This document shows, one piece after another, positions 27,757 to 36,032 of a stretch of DNA of 64,000 bases (position 1 is the stretch's first letter; each line of letters starts with the position of its first letter). Source of the stretch: Zavarzinella formosa DSM 19928 (lineage in GTDB: Bacteria > Planctomycetota > Planctomycetia > Gemmatales > Gemmataceae); assembly GCF_000255705.1 (NCBI RefSeq), contig NZ_JH636449.1:159798-223797 (forward strand). Reading direction: 5' to 3'. Under the pieces are notes generated by a model. That model saw only the letters and a program-made list of their open reading frames with translations. It was not told the origin of the DNA and did not search any database. A program made the translations under genes and the position numbers.

Positions 27757-28860
27757 ATGAGCACCGTCGCGGATTTTTGCCGGTATTTCGAGGCGTTTAC
27801 CCCGTCCTCGCTGGCGGCCGATTGGGACAACGTCGGCCTGTTGCTCGGCGAACGAACAACCGATGTTCACCGGGCGATCACTTGTCTGACTGTCACCCCG
27901 GAAGTGGTGGCCGAGGCCGTGGACGGGCTGGCCAACCTGATTGTCAGCCATCACCCCATCCTGTTTCGCGGCACGAAAAAACTCTCCGGAGACTCATCCG
28001 AAGGGCGGTTGTTGCTCCCGCTTCTGAAGGCTGGAATCGCGGTGTATTCGCCGCACACCGCCTTCGACAACGCAACCGGCGGCATCAACGATCAACTGGC
28101 CGCGACGCTCGGCCTGACCAATGTGCGACCGCTTCGCCGCCACGACGCGGAACGCCGGTGCAAGATCGTCGTCTTCACTCCGACGGAAGATGTGGCGGCC
28201 GTCTCGGCGGCGATGTTCCAAGCCGGGGCCGGGGTGATCGGCGAATATCGGGAATGCAGTTTTCGCCTGCCCGGCACGGGGACGTTCTTCGGCACGGAAG
28301 GAACCAATCCGGCCGTCGGCGAAAAAGGCCGGCGAATGGAAGTTCCCGAGGAACGGCTGGAAGTGATCTGCCCGGAGCGGGCGGTCAACGCCGTGATTGC
28401 CGCGATGCGTAAAGCCCACCGCTACGAGGAACCCGCTTTCGATGTGTACCCGCTGAAGCCGTTGCCGGGAAGCAACGGCGAAGGCCGGTTGGGGGAACTG
28501 CCCGCCGAAATGTCCTTGGAATTGCTGGCTGGAAAAATCAAAACCGATCTCCGCACCGGCGCCGTGCAATTGGTCGGCGAACCGACGAAAACCGTGAGCC
28601 GCGTGGCCATCGCCTGCGGGGCGGCCGGGGAATTTCTAAAGGACGCGATCAAGGCGAAAGCCGACGTGTTCCTAACCGGCGAGATGCGATTCCACGATTA
28701 TTTGCACGCCGAGAGCGAAGGGCTTGGCTTGTTGCTCCCCGGCCATTACGCTTCCGAACGCCCGGCGGTTGAAAACCTTGCCGTAAGATTGGCCAAAGAC
28801 TTCCCGGACGTGACCGTCACGGCCAGTTCCCGTGAACATGATCCCGTCTCGTGGGTATGA
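27757..28860 (+). CDS. Nif3-like dinuclear metal protein (DUF34)
   Basis: 367 aa, the length of the longer YqfO-type members that carry a central inserted PII-like domain. Metal-site motifs are ADWDNVGLLLGE, IVSHHPILFRGTK, HTAFDNATGGIND and the C-terminal GEMRFHDYLHAES and GHYASERPAVE. The family is sometimes annotated GTP cyclohydrolase 1 type 2, but its true function is unsettled. The start at 27757 is at the usual MSTVADFCRYFE-like position; the longer frame overlaps the 76-aa gene. Its stop is one base before the next ATG. Confidence 0.92.
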   Translation: MSTVADFCRYFEAFTPSSLAADWDNVGLLLGERTTDVHRAITCLTVTPEVVAEAVDGLANLIVSHHPILFRGTKKLSGDSSEGRLLLPLLKAGIAVYSPHTAFDNATGGINDQLAATLGLTNVRPLRRHDAERRCKIVVFTPTEDVAAVSAAMFQAGAGVIGEYRECSFRLPGTGTFFGTEGTNPAVGEKGRRMEVPEERLEVICPERAVNAVIAAMRKAHRYEEPAFDVYPLKPLPGSNGEGRLGELPAEMSLELLAGKIKTDLRTGAVQLVGEPTKTVSRVAIACGAAGEFLKDAIKAKADVFLTGEMRFHDYLHAESEGLGLLLPGHYASERPAVENLAVRLAKDFPDVTVTASSREHDPVSWV

Positions 28861-28861
28861 C

Positions 28862-29446
28862 ATGCGACACCAACTGATCCCATTCTTCGCCCTGCTGTTC
28901 GCCGCCATTGTCAGCGGCTGCGCCCCGGCGGCCGATTCCCCCGGCCCCAAACGGATTCTGATTGTCCGTCATGCGGAGAAGCCGCCGGAGGAAGCGATGA
29001 AGTTTGGCCTGAACGACAAAGGCCGGGAACGGGCCGAGGCTCTTCACAAACTGTTTGAAAAATCCGACGCCCGAACCGACCCGTTTCCGATGCCGGATTT
29101 TTTGTTCGCCGCCTCGAACACCAAAAAGAGCCATCGCTCGACGGAAACCATCGCCCCGCTCGCCAAGCGATTCAAAATGCCGGTGAACGTCCATTTCGAC
29201 AAAGACGATTACCCGCTATTGGCGAAAGAACTCCTGCATAATTCCAAATACGCGGGCAAAACAATCCTGATCGTCTGGGGCCACGGCACCATCCCGGAGC
29301 TGGCCCAACAACTGGGTGTGAAAGATGTCCCCAAACACTGGAAGGACGAAGTGTTCAACCGCGTCTGGCAAATCGACTTTGAAGATGGCAAAGTGGTTTT
29401 CCAAGACCGGCCGCAAGGATTGTTGGCTGGCGACGGGGAGAAGTGA
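28862..29446 (+). CDS. histidine phosphatase family lipoprotein
   Basis: 194 aa. A signal with a lipobox (VSGC, Cys20) suggests a membrane-anchored lipoprotein. The histidine-phosphatase fold shows the catalytic LIVRHAEKP motif and the second histidine in LIVWGHGTIPEL, with an SNTKKSHRSTET strand between. Substrate unknown. It starts one base after the Nif3-like stop, so it is cotranscribed. An upstream in-frame ATG (28832) lies inside that gene and is rejected. Confidence 0.87.
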   Translation: MRHQLIPFFALLFAAIVSGCAPAADSPGPKRILIVRHAEKPPEEAMKFGLNDKGRERAEALHKLFEKSDARTDPFPMPDFLFAASNTKKSHRSTETIAPLAKRFKMPVNVHFDKDDYPLLAKELLHNSKYAGKTILIVWGHGTIPELAQQLGVKDVPKHWKDEVFNRVWQIDFEDGKVVFQDRPQGLLAGDGEK

Positions 29447-29481
29447 AAACCTCGGAAGCAAATCAGGAGTTTTCTCCACGA

Positions 29482-31104
29482 TCACTTCTGTCCGCTGCTC
29501 TTCAATTTGTTCTTCGCATTCGCGGAAAGCTTGTTCTTCGGATATCGTTTCACCAAATGCCTCAGCACCTTGGCGCCGAAATCACCCATCAGTCCCGCAT
29601 GATCGACGAAGTGGAAGCCGAGGTAGTACAGTTCCTCGGCCTCCAGCCATTTGGTTTTCTCGACCTCTTCAATGATGGCCGGTTCGTCTTGGCGGATCAG
29701 GTCCGCGAACTGGTGCAGACAATGGTCGCGGGCGCGGACTTCAGCATCGAGATCCTTGTTGGATAGTTTGAGTCCGACGGTGGCCAACCCGAGCCGGATG
29801 GTGAAACCGGCGGCGGGGTCGCGGGCGGCCGCCCGGTAATAAAGGTGCGATTTCTCGAAGTCTTCCTTCTTCTTGAGACCGGCCGCCTTGGTCTCCAGCC
29901 GATCCCGCAATTCAACGGCTCCCGCCTCCTTCAATACAAACATCAACGCGTCGGCCCGGCGGTCGTTGGCCTCCAAGTGCTTGCCGAGAGTGTTGAAGAG
30001 TTCGTCCCCCCATGTCTTTGCGTCTCCGCGGGCAAACGGGGCGACCACACGGGCCAGCGTCCATGCCTCATCGGCTGTCTCTGCTTCCTTCAACGGCTTG
30101 GCCAATGCTTTGCGGCCCGTCGAAAGGGCGGCCAGTTTGGCGAACACGTCATCCCGGTATTTCCGGTCAGGATGGGCGGTTTGGTCCAACAGAGCGGCAG
30201 TCACTTCGGACGTGTCACGGTCGCCGAGTTTGCCGAGGGCCAGTCGTCGCACAGCCAGATCGTTCGCCTGCAAGAGAGGGAGCCATTCGGGGATGAGTTT
30301 GTCCGTCATCGGAATCTTGTCAAGCAACATCATCGCCGGGGCGGCCACCCGGAACTGCGAGTCTTGGGCGCAGGCAAAGAGCTTCGCTCGTTCATCCTTG
30401 GTCGGCGATTTCAGAAACTTCCCGAGCGCTTGCAACGCGGCCGCCCGCACATCCGGCGGGGTCGGCGGTTGGGTGCGATCCCACAACAGAGGCTCAACCC
30501 GCTCGTCTTCCAACAGGGCTGCCAGCCGGACCATCCCTGATTCCCCGGCAGGAGTCAGTTTCACTTTCTTGTCTTTTGCCAGCGTGAACAGATCGTCCGC
30601 AAGGGCCTTCTTTCGTTTGGTGTCCAGTTTGGGGATGCGACCGGCCAGCGTTTGCACGGCGGCCTCCACGGCGGCAGGGTTTTTCTCCATCAGCATGTCA
30701 ATGCCGGAGGCGTCTTTCGACCCGTCCACATCGGCGGCGGCCAGCGCGGCGGCGATGTATTTTTGCACGCCCGGCACGACCTTGTGCATCACTTCTTGGA
30801 GAGCGTGCGTCCCCTTTGCCCCGAGGGCGACCGCCGCCTCGGCCGCGCGTTCGGCCTCAGTTCCGCCGTGATTGATGCGTTCCAGCAAGATCGGAAGTGC
30901 CTTTTCCACCTTGAGTTGCCCGGCGGCTTTCACGGCCCGGATTCGGAGCGATCCCTCCTCGGAGGCGAGGGCGTTTAGGATGGCCGTGTGGGATTCCGGA
31001 TCGCGGGCATTCAGTTCCCCAAGGATCGTGACGGCCGCACAGCGGATGTCCAACGAACGCTTTGCGTCAGTGAGGGCGACGAGTTTGGAGAGGGGAATTT
31101 CCAT
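29482..31104 (-). CDS. HEAT-repeat protein
   Basis: 540 aa, all-helical. N-terminal and central parts are HEAT/PBS-lyase-type repeats (LDIRCAAVTILGELN, SLRIRAVKAAGQLKVEKALP, PDVRAAALQALGKFL, LAVRRLALGKLGD). No signal peptide and no enzyme motif. Such repeats usually act as protein-binding scaffolds. The C-terminal third is a helical region with Lys/Glu-rich stretches (SHLYYRAAARDPAAGF). Divergent from the CBS-PP2C gene across 90 bases. The start ATG has no clear ribosome site, so the N-terminus is uncertain. Confidence 0.82.
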   Translation of the reverse strand: MEIPLSKLVALTDAKRSLDIRCAAVTILGELNARDPESHTAILNALASEEGSLRIRAVKAAGQLKVEKALPILLERINHGGTEAERAAEAAVALGAKGTHALQEVMHKVVPGVQKYIAAALAAADVDGSKDASGIDMLMEKNPAAVEAAVQTLAGRIPKLDTKRKKALADDLFTLAKDKKVKLTPAGESGMVRLAALLEDERVEPLLWDRTQPPTPPDVRAAALQALGKFLKSPTKDERAKLFACAQDSQFRVAAPAMMLLDKIPMTDKLIPEWLPLLQANDLAVRRLALGKLGDRDTSEVTAALLDQTAHPDRKYRDDVFAKLAALSTGRKALAKPLKEAETADEAWTLARVVAPFARGDAKTWGDELFNTLGKHLEANDRRADALMFVLKEAGAVELRDRLETKAAGLKKKEDFEKSHLYYRAAARDPAAGFTIRLGLATVGLKLSNKDLDAEVRARDHCLHQFADLIRQDEPAIIEEVEKTKWLEAEELYYLGFHFVDHAGLMGDFGAKVLRHLVKRYPKNKLSANAKNKLKSSGQK

Positions 31105-31194
31105 TATGGCGTCGGTTCAAGTGGTGTTCGTGCGATCATGCTACTGGGTTCAAGCGGGGTGGGCCAATCGCCTTGGAAGCGATAAAACGGCGGG

Positions 31195-32388
31195 ATGGCT
31201 GAATCCGCCCACCTGACCGTCCGGCAGATCATGAATCCCTCGCCCGTCCGGTTGGAACCGGATCGCACGGTGCGCGAGGCGATCACCCTCATGACGGAGC
31301 ATCGCGTCGGGGCCGTCCTCATCGCGGACACCGCCGGGAAACTTCTCGGCATCTTCACGGAACGGGATTTTCTCCGGCAATCCACCCAGCACCCGTCAGA
31401 CTGGCAAAACATCTGCATCCGCGATTGGATGTCCCCCTATCCGTACACCATCCAGCCCTCGGCCGGATGGGAAGAGGCCGTCACCAGCATGGAGCGGTTG
31501 CGGGTGCGGCATCTCCCGGTGGTGGAAAACGGTTCGCTGGCCGGCATTCTCACCACCCGGCAACTGGTCGCCCATCGGGCCAACCATTTGAACATACTGA
31601 TCGGCGAGCGCACATCCGAACTGCGAAACGCCAACGACAGTTTGATGGCCCGCGACAGTGAAATCACCCATTACATGAAGGCGGCCGCCAAGCTCCAAAA
31701 GAAGCTGATGTTGCCGCAATCCCCGCCGGACTGGCCGGAGATCGGGTGCAGTGTCTTCTTCCGTCCGCTCGACCCGCTCGGCGGGGATTATTACGACTTT
31801 GCCCGCCCGGACGACGAACACTTGGGCATCCTGATCGCCGACGCCAGCGGCCACGGCGTCCCGGCGGCGATGGTCGCCATCATGACCTGGCTGGCCTTCA
31901 CCGAAGCCGCGAAAACCACCTCCAAACCCGGCGAAGTGCTGACGGCCATGAACAACCGCTTGCTCGGCCTCGCGGATGAACGATTTGTGACAGCCTTCTA
32001 CGGCGTTTTCAACCGCCGGACCCGGCAATTCACTTACTCCAACGCGGGGCATCCGTTTCCGCTTCGACATGTCAAGGAATCGGGAAAGATTCACCCGCTG
32101 GCCTCGCGGGGCTTCATGCTTGGCATCATGCCGGACGAAGTCTACGCGGACAAATCGATCATTCTGGCCCCCGGCGACCGCCTCCTGTTCTACACGGACG
32201 GCATCGTGGACCTGCGGGACGACCGGGGTGAATCGTTTGGAACGGAACGACTGTCAAGTTGTCTGGGGGAGTCGTCCGAACAACCCGCATCGACCATCGT
32301 GACTTGGATTAAAGACGAGTTGAATCACTTCTGCGCCAAAAACGGCAACAGCGACGACACGACAATGATTGTGTCGGAAATCAGATAA
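31195..32388 (+). CDS. CBS-pair plus PP2C/SpoIIE phosphatase
   Basis: 397 aa. Two CBS domains (about 7-60 and 72-125: EHRVGAVLIAD, FTERDF, RVRHLPVVENGSLAGI) bind adenine nucleotides in many proteins and would act as the sensor. A helical linker (about 130-160) joins them to a SpoIIE/RsbU-type PP2C phosphatase with metal motifs GGDYYDFAR, IADASGHGVPAAM, SNAGHPFPL and DRLLFYTDGIVD, ending in GNSDDTTMIV. Such enzymes dephosphorylate anti-anti-sigma factors; no such partner is nearby. The stop codon lies inside the left arm of the inverted repeat at 32386-32538. Confidence 0.92.
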   Translation: MAESAHLTVRQIMNPSPVRLEPDRTVREAITLMTEHRVGAVLIADTAGKLLGIFTERDFLRQSTQHPSDWQNICIRDWMSPYPYTIQPSAGWEEAVTSMERLRVRHLPVVENGSLAGILTTRQLVAHRANHLNILIGERTSELRNANDSLMARDSEITHYMKAAAKLQKKLMLPQSPPDWPEIGCSVFFRPLDPLGGDYYDFARPDDEHLGILIADASGHGVPAAMVAIMTWLAFTEAAKTTSKPGEVLTAMNNRLLGLADERFVTAFYGVFNRRTRQFTYSNAGHPFPLRHVKESGKIHPLASRGFMLGIMPDEVYADKSIILAPGDRLLFYTDGIVDLRDDRGESFGTERLSSCLGESSEQPASTIVTWIKDELNHFCAKNGNSDDTTMIVSEIR

Positions 32389-32538
32389 GAAGAGCAAGAA
32401 AGGCGCTAACCACAAAGGCACAAAGGTCACACAAAGTTTCACAGAGAAGACCGAAAAAGAATTGAACTCTTCGTCTTCTCTGTGAAACTTTGTGTGACCT
32501 TTGTGCCTTTGTGGTTAGCGCCTTACTTGCTCTTCTTA
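32386..32538. repeat. 66-base-arm inverted repeat, ACCACAAAG family (copy 2), two-way terminator
   Basis: Arms 32386-32451 and 32473-32538 are complementary with a single mismatch over 66 bases, around a 21-base loop. The left arm begins with the TAA of the CBS-PP2C gene and the right arm ends with the TAA of the convergent 214-aa gene. The core (GCGCTAACCACAAAGGC, ACAAAGGTCACACAAAG, TTTCACAGAGAAGAC) is shared with the repeat at 12612-12759. Placement between convergent genes suggests a bidirectional terminator. Confidence 0.9.
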
Positions 32539-33180
32539 AAATCCAAGCAAATCACTTTCGTCGGTCAGCACCGTGTCGTAGTCGGCGGCACCGAGGCGGG
32601 TGGCGAGTTGCTGGAACTCGTCCAAGTGCCGGAGTTGGCTGTGGTGATAATGCTCGGCCTCGGCCAGCACCCGGAGATCGTCGATCTTCGGGATGCCGTG
32701 CTTTCGCAAAATCCGACGGAACGGTTTCAAGTTCCGGGCAAAGACGAACAGCAGTTTGTGTTCGTCCATCTGTACTTCAATCTTGCGAGCCGCGGACATG
32801 ACAGCCACGCCGGTGCAACCGTCGTTGGTCAGCAAATCCTCAAAATCGCAAAAGTGGCTCTGAAGCACCGGCAGGTCGATTTCCCCGCGACGCATGTCGT
32901 CGTGGAAATCACCCGTGGTGTCGTGGCTGGTTTCCAGCACCACATTCACCCGTTCGCCGAGCGGTTCGAGCAAATCCAAAAACAGATCAAAGAGTTTCTC
33001 CGCAGAAACCGATGCTCCAATGACGGGAAAACATTCGCCCGTCTCGGCGTCACGATAGCGGCTGATGCGAAACCCTTCGACCGGCATGATCGGCACGGCC
33101 GGGCCGGGCCGCACGGCGTCCGTCAGACGGAAGCCGTCATAATTGTTCTGTCGCAGATGATTAGTTGAAGCGGTAGACAC
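32536..33180 (-). CDS. unrecognised 214-aa protein
   Basis: 214 aa, starting at GTG. No signal peptide and no membrane segment. It is rich in charged residues, with motifs such as LFDLFLDLLEPLGERVNVVLE, TGDFHDDMRRGEIDLPVLQ, HCDFEDLLTNDG-like and DEHKLLFVFARNLKPFRRIL. I do not recognise the family. Its stop codon lies inside the right arm of the long inverted repeat. The start could be different because no ATG is available in the first 30 codons and the GTG has only a weak ribosome site. Confidence 0.72.
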   Translation of the reverse strand: MSTASTNHLRQNNYDGFRLTDAVRPGPAVPIMPVEGFRISRYRDAETGECFPVIGASVSAEKLFDLFLDLLEPLGERVNVVLETSHDTTGDFHDDMRRGEIDLPVLQSHFCDFEDLLTNDGCTGVAVMSAARKIEVQMDEHKLLFVFARNLKPFRRILRKHGIPKIDDLRVLAEAEHYHHSQLRHLDEFQQLATRLGAADYDTVLTDESDLLGF

Positions 33181-33512
33181 GGTATGGCTCTACCCTTTCT
33201 GGGTCGGAAGTCGCGGGGGATCGTCCGGTCCGGTGGTCGCGTTGAGCCAATCGACGTGGCAACGTCAATTTAGCAAGTCGCGAAGCTCTTATCCACCGGT
33301 CCTGCCCCATTCTAGCACGGCTTCCAATTCCCGTGTTCGGGCCGTGCGGGTTTGTGTGAAATGTCAACTTGGGAAACCCATCCACCCCAAAAAGAGTGAT
33401 TTTTCGCTCAAGTTCCTTCGCCAAACCACCCAAATTTCGTGTTTGGGATGAGTCGGAAAACGAAAGAACCGCGGCCAAAGCCACGGTTCTCGTGAGGAAT
33501 TCCCCGAAAAAT
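33181..33512. other. intergenic region, no gene seen
   Basis: 332 bases between two minus-strand genes. Apart from the terminator-like hairpin after the MaoC gene I see nothing supported here. It should hold the promoter of the 214-aa gene. Confidence 0.5.
33455..33490 (-). terminator. terminator after the MaoC gene
   Basis: 11-base arms (AGAACCGCGGC at 33465-33475 and GCCACGGTTCT at 33480-33490, one mismatch) with a CAAA loop. Read on the minus strand it is followed by a T-rich stretch (TTTCGTTTT). It lies 22 bases after the MaoC-like stop codon. Confidence 0.65.
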
Positions 33513-34052
33513 TCAGCGGACGGTCACCGGCGTTTCCGGCACGGTCACGCCATTCGCTTCCGTCGTCCCGTTTTCCGCAATTGATTCAGCCGTCCGTCGC
33601 CCGGCCCGGCCTTCGACCAGCGTGATGAGAAAGCCTTCTTGGACGATCTTGCCTTCCTGATTGACGACGCCGCGATACCAAGTGATTTCACCGCGACGGC
33701 CACGACCTCGAATGGACTTCTCCAACACCCGGCTGCGAAGCTTGATTGTGTCCCCGGTGAAGGTGGGTTCGCGGAAGTTCCACTCGCGCACTTGCATGAA
33801 AGCAATTGTCCGCATCGGCGGGCAGGTGACCCCCAGGCCGCTGGCTATTGAAAACACAAGCAATCCGTGGGCGATGGGCCGGCGGAATGGCGTGGTCTTG
33901 GCGTATTCGTGATCCATGTGGATCGGGTTGAAGTCGCCGGAAACACCGGCAAAGTTCACCACATCCGCCTCGGTGACTGTTCGGCCGGAGGATTCCCATT
34001 CCTGGCCAATCTCAACGTCATCAAAATAAAGATGGGTACTGGAAAATGCCAT
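33513..34052 (-). CDS. MaoC-like dehydratase (hotdog fold)
   Basis: 179 aa. The family hydrates enoyl-CoA esters. The hydratase motif is GVSGDFNPIHMDHEYAK, with Asp and His in the usual D-x4-H arrangement, followed by RPIAHGLL and the hotdog helix. The C-terminal 35 residues (RAGRRTAESIAENGTTEANG onward) are an extra low-complexity tail. The ATG has GAGG five bases upstream. It sits next to a hotdog thioesterase on the same strand, 115 bases apart. Confidence 0.9.
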   Translation of the reverse strand: MAFSSTHLYFDDVEIGQEWESSGRTVTEADVVNFAGVSGDFNPIHMDHEYAKTTPFRRPIAHGLLVFSIASGLGVTCPPMRTIAFMQVREWNFREPTFTGDTIKLRSRVLEKSIRGRGRRGEITWYRGVVNQEGKIVQEGFLITLVEGRAGRRTAESIAENGTTEANGVTVPETPVTVR

Positions 34053-34167
34053 ATGGCCTCAATTTTTAGATGGAGGGATAATATGAAGGCGGGAAAAACT
34101 CAATGTAAAGTTTAGCGGAACTTCCACGTTTTCGGCAAGATTCCCGGTGATGCCCGGGATCTTCCCC

Positions 34168-34569
34168 TCACGAATTGGCCGTCTTTGTCGGAAGCAACGG
34201 CACCGGTTGTCGTTCTTTGTTAATGCCTACGTAGACGATCTCGGCCTCGGTGACGCGAATTTGCTCCCCGAGCCGGTCGGAGATCACATTGACTTGCAAG
34301 GTGATGGAAGTCCGGCCCCATTTGGTCACGGTGGTTTCGTAACGGACCACGTCTCCCACAAAGACCGGTTGTTTGAACTCGACGCGGTTGAGGGCAACCG
34401 TCACATAACTGAGGTTCGGTTCCCCGCCCGCCAATCGCACCTCGCGGGCGGCCGCGATGGCTCCGGCCATGTCGAGATTGCTGAGAATCACGCCGCCGAA
34501 AATGGTCCCGTACGGATTGGTGTCCGACGGCATCATCACCGATTGCAGAGCCACATAGGGTTCGGCCAT
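34168..34569 (-). CDS. acyl-CoA thioesterase (hotdog, YciA-like)
   Basis: 133 aa. Motifs are MMPSDTNPYGTIFGG, LSNLDMAGAIAA (the catalytic-site Asp helix of the YciA/acyl-CoA thioesterase family), FKQPVFVGDVVRYE and VGINKERQPVPL. It hydrolyses acyl-CoA to free acid and CoA. The start at 34569 is chosen because AAGG lies six bases upstream and the N-terminus then matches the family; the longer start at 34761 would add a basic non-conserved leader. Confidence 0.9.
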   Translation of the reverse strand: MAEPYVALQSVMMPSDTNPYGTIFGGVILSNLDMAGAIAAAREVRLAGGEPNLSYVTVALNRVEFKQPVFVGDVVRYETTVTKWGRTSITLQVNVISDRLGEQIRVTEAEIVYVGINKERQPVPLLPTKTANS

Positions 34570-34982
34570 CTCGCGCCTTGTTGAAAGGTTCCGCAACACT
34601 TCAACCGCTTCATACTCGGGACGGAACGCCGTTGGAAGAGCGTCCTGCGCGAAATTTGGCAGGAATATGATCAGATATCTTCTCAACTTTTTGGGGAACA
34701 CATGTTCAATGGCCCGTAAAGATCGAAGGACAACCACCCGGACTTGCCATCTTCTCTGCACGCCGGAGAAGATTTATTTGCCGCTCCTTTTCGTTCTTGT
34801 TCAATTTTCTCAAATACGCCTCAAAATGAACCTCCGGTTTTCACTCCGGGCGAAAATCTTCCCCTCTGAGGCAGAAAGAACTGATCTTGCGATCATCCTT
34901 TTGTTGACGTATTCGCTCGGGGTGCGGTATCTTCAATGAACGAATGCAGAAGTGGCAGGATATCGCACGGGAGGATGAACGG
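34570..34982. other. divergent control region between thioesterase and flagellar operon
   Basis: 413 bases with no supported gene. The right part holds a sigma70-like promoter for the flagellar genes (34904-34933). A short A/T-rich section lies at about 34780-34920. I saw no sigma28-type (TAAA-N15-GCCGATAA) flagellar promoter. Confidence 0.55.
34904..34933 (+). promoter_or_regulatory. sigma70-like promoter for the flagellar hook operon
   Basis: TTGACG (34904-34909), 18-base spacer, TATCTT (34928-34933), 49 bases before the first operon gene. Prediction only. Confidence 0.5.
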
Positions 34983-35693
34983 ATGATTCGGACGTTCGCC
35001 AGTGTTGTGGTTCTTATGGTCGGTTGTTGCGTTTTGGCCCAAGGACCGGAAATTCCGGCCCCAACCATCACCAAGGGACCGGCGGTACTTCCCATTCCTA
35101 TTGATGAGAAAAACACCCTTGATAAATTGAAGACCGCCCGCACGGAGTTGAAAACCGAGCGTGAAGCGACTGCCAAAACATTGGAACCCGAAGACACGAG
35201 CGCGGATACCGAACGCCGGGAAATGCGGAAAAAACTTGAAGAGTTAATCAAGCGACTCGATACGCGGCCGAGGACTTCGCTTCGAGACAGCCAACCCGCC
35301 CCGCGACCGGGGATGTCACCGACGGACCCGAAATCGCCTCCCTTTCCCGCCGAAACCTCGGTTTCGGCGGCGACGGACGCCCTGTTGCTCGCCCAAAATC
35401 TTTACAAATCCGGGGATTACCCCGCCTCGTTGCGGGCCTTCAAATTGATCGACCTCACCTTGTATGCCCGCGAAGACAAGGCCTTCATTCAATACATGAC
35501 CGGTTGTTGCCTGCGACGAACCGGTAAACTATCCGAAGCCGCCGTGATTTTCCGGGATGTTGCCGACACCAAGGACGACGAATTTGTGACTGAATGCGCC
35601 CTCTGGCAACTGGGCACCCTCCGCTGGCGGGAAGACATGGAAAAACAACTCGCCCAATTGAAACAACGCCGGGAGGCGATGGCGCCCAAATGA
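34983..35693 (+). CDS. exported TPR/coiled-coil protein, first gene of flagellar operon
   Basis: 236 aa. It has a signal peptide (MIRTFASVVVLMVGCCVLAQ), a coiled coil (about 38-90; NTLDKLKTARTELKTERE, EMRKKLEELIKRLD), a Pro-rich linker and a C-terminal TPR-like domain (LLLAQNLYKSGDYPASLRAFKLID). GGGAGGA lies seven bases before the ATG, which decides the start over an upstream ATG. Its stop overlaps the next start (ATGA). Operon position implies a flagellar accessory role; no known flagellar family was recognised. Confidence 0.83.
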   Translation: MIRTFASVVVLMVGCCVLAQGPEIPAPTITKGPAVLPIPIDEKNTLDKLKTARTELKTEREATAKTLEPEDTSADTERREMRKKLEELIKRLDTRPRTSLRDSQPAPRPGMSPTDPKSPPFPAETSVSAATDALLLAQNLYKSGDYPASLRAFKLIDLTLYAREDKAFIQYMTGCCLRRTGKLSEAAVIFRDVADTKDDEFVTECALWQLGTLRWREDMEKQLAQLKQRREAMAPK

Positions 35694-35998
35694 ACCCCAC
35701 TCCCGCAAGCTTGAGTGTCGAAGCGAGGTTCGCCGAGACGGACGAACTGCTCGAAAAGATTGCTGAACGGTTCAAAGAAGGGAAACCGGCAACAGATTTG
35801 CTGGAATTATTACAATCGGTCTGGGATAATGTGCCGGCTGGAACGACCTTGACGCCGGAAGAGCAAGCCCGGCTGGCGGCCGTGATGCAAAAACTGAATG
35901 AGACGGTGGCCATCGGTGAAAAGTCGATGAGTCAGGCGGCTGAAGTGCTTGCACACTTGGCCCGAGGCAGGAGAATGCTAAAGGCATACCCAAGCTAA
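35690..35998 (+). CDS. small FlgN/FliT-like flagellar protein
   Basis: 102 aa, helical and acidic, with long amphipathic helices (DELLEKIAERFKEG; EEQARLAAVMQKLNETVAIGEK) and a C-terminal LARGRRMLKAYP. Short all-helical proteins of this kind beside hook genes are usually FlgN or FliT export chaperones, and the ending resembles that family. This is inference. It overlaps the upstream gene by four bases and precedes fliK by 34 bases. Confidence 0.72.
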   Translation: MNPTPASLSVEARFAETDELLEKIAERFKEGKPATDLLELLQSVWDNVPAGTTLTPEEQARLAAVMQKLNETVAIGEKSMSQAAEVLAHLARGRRMLKAYPS

Positions 35999-36032
35999 GC
36001 AGGATGCGACGAAACACCCCAAGACACACACC

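Noticed and set aside
32482-33168. 228-aa plus-strand frame starting MKLCVTFVPLWLAP
   Set aside because: Starts in the repeat arm and then runs antisense to the 214-aa minus-strand gene; codon pattern fits the minus-strand gene.
33291-33300. TTATCCACC resembling a DnaA box
   Set aside because: Single imperfect copy; no cluster, no AT-rich unwinding region and no dnaA/dnaN nearby.
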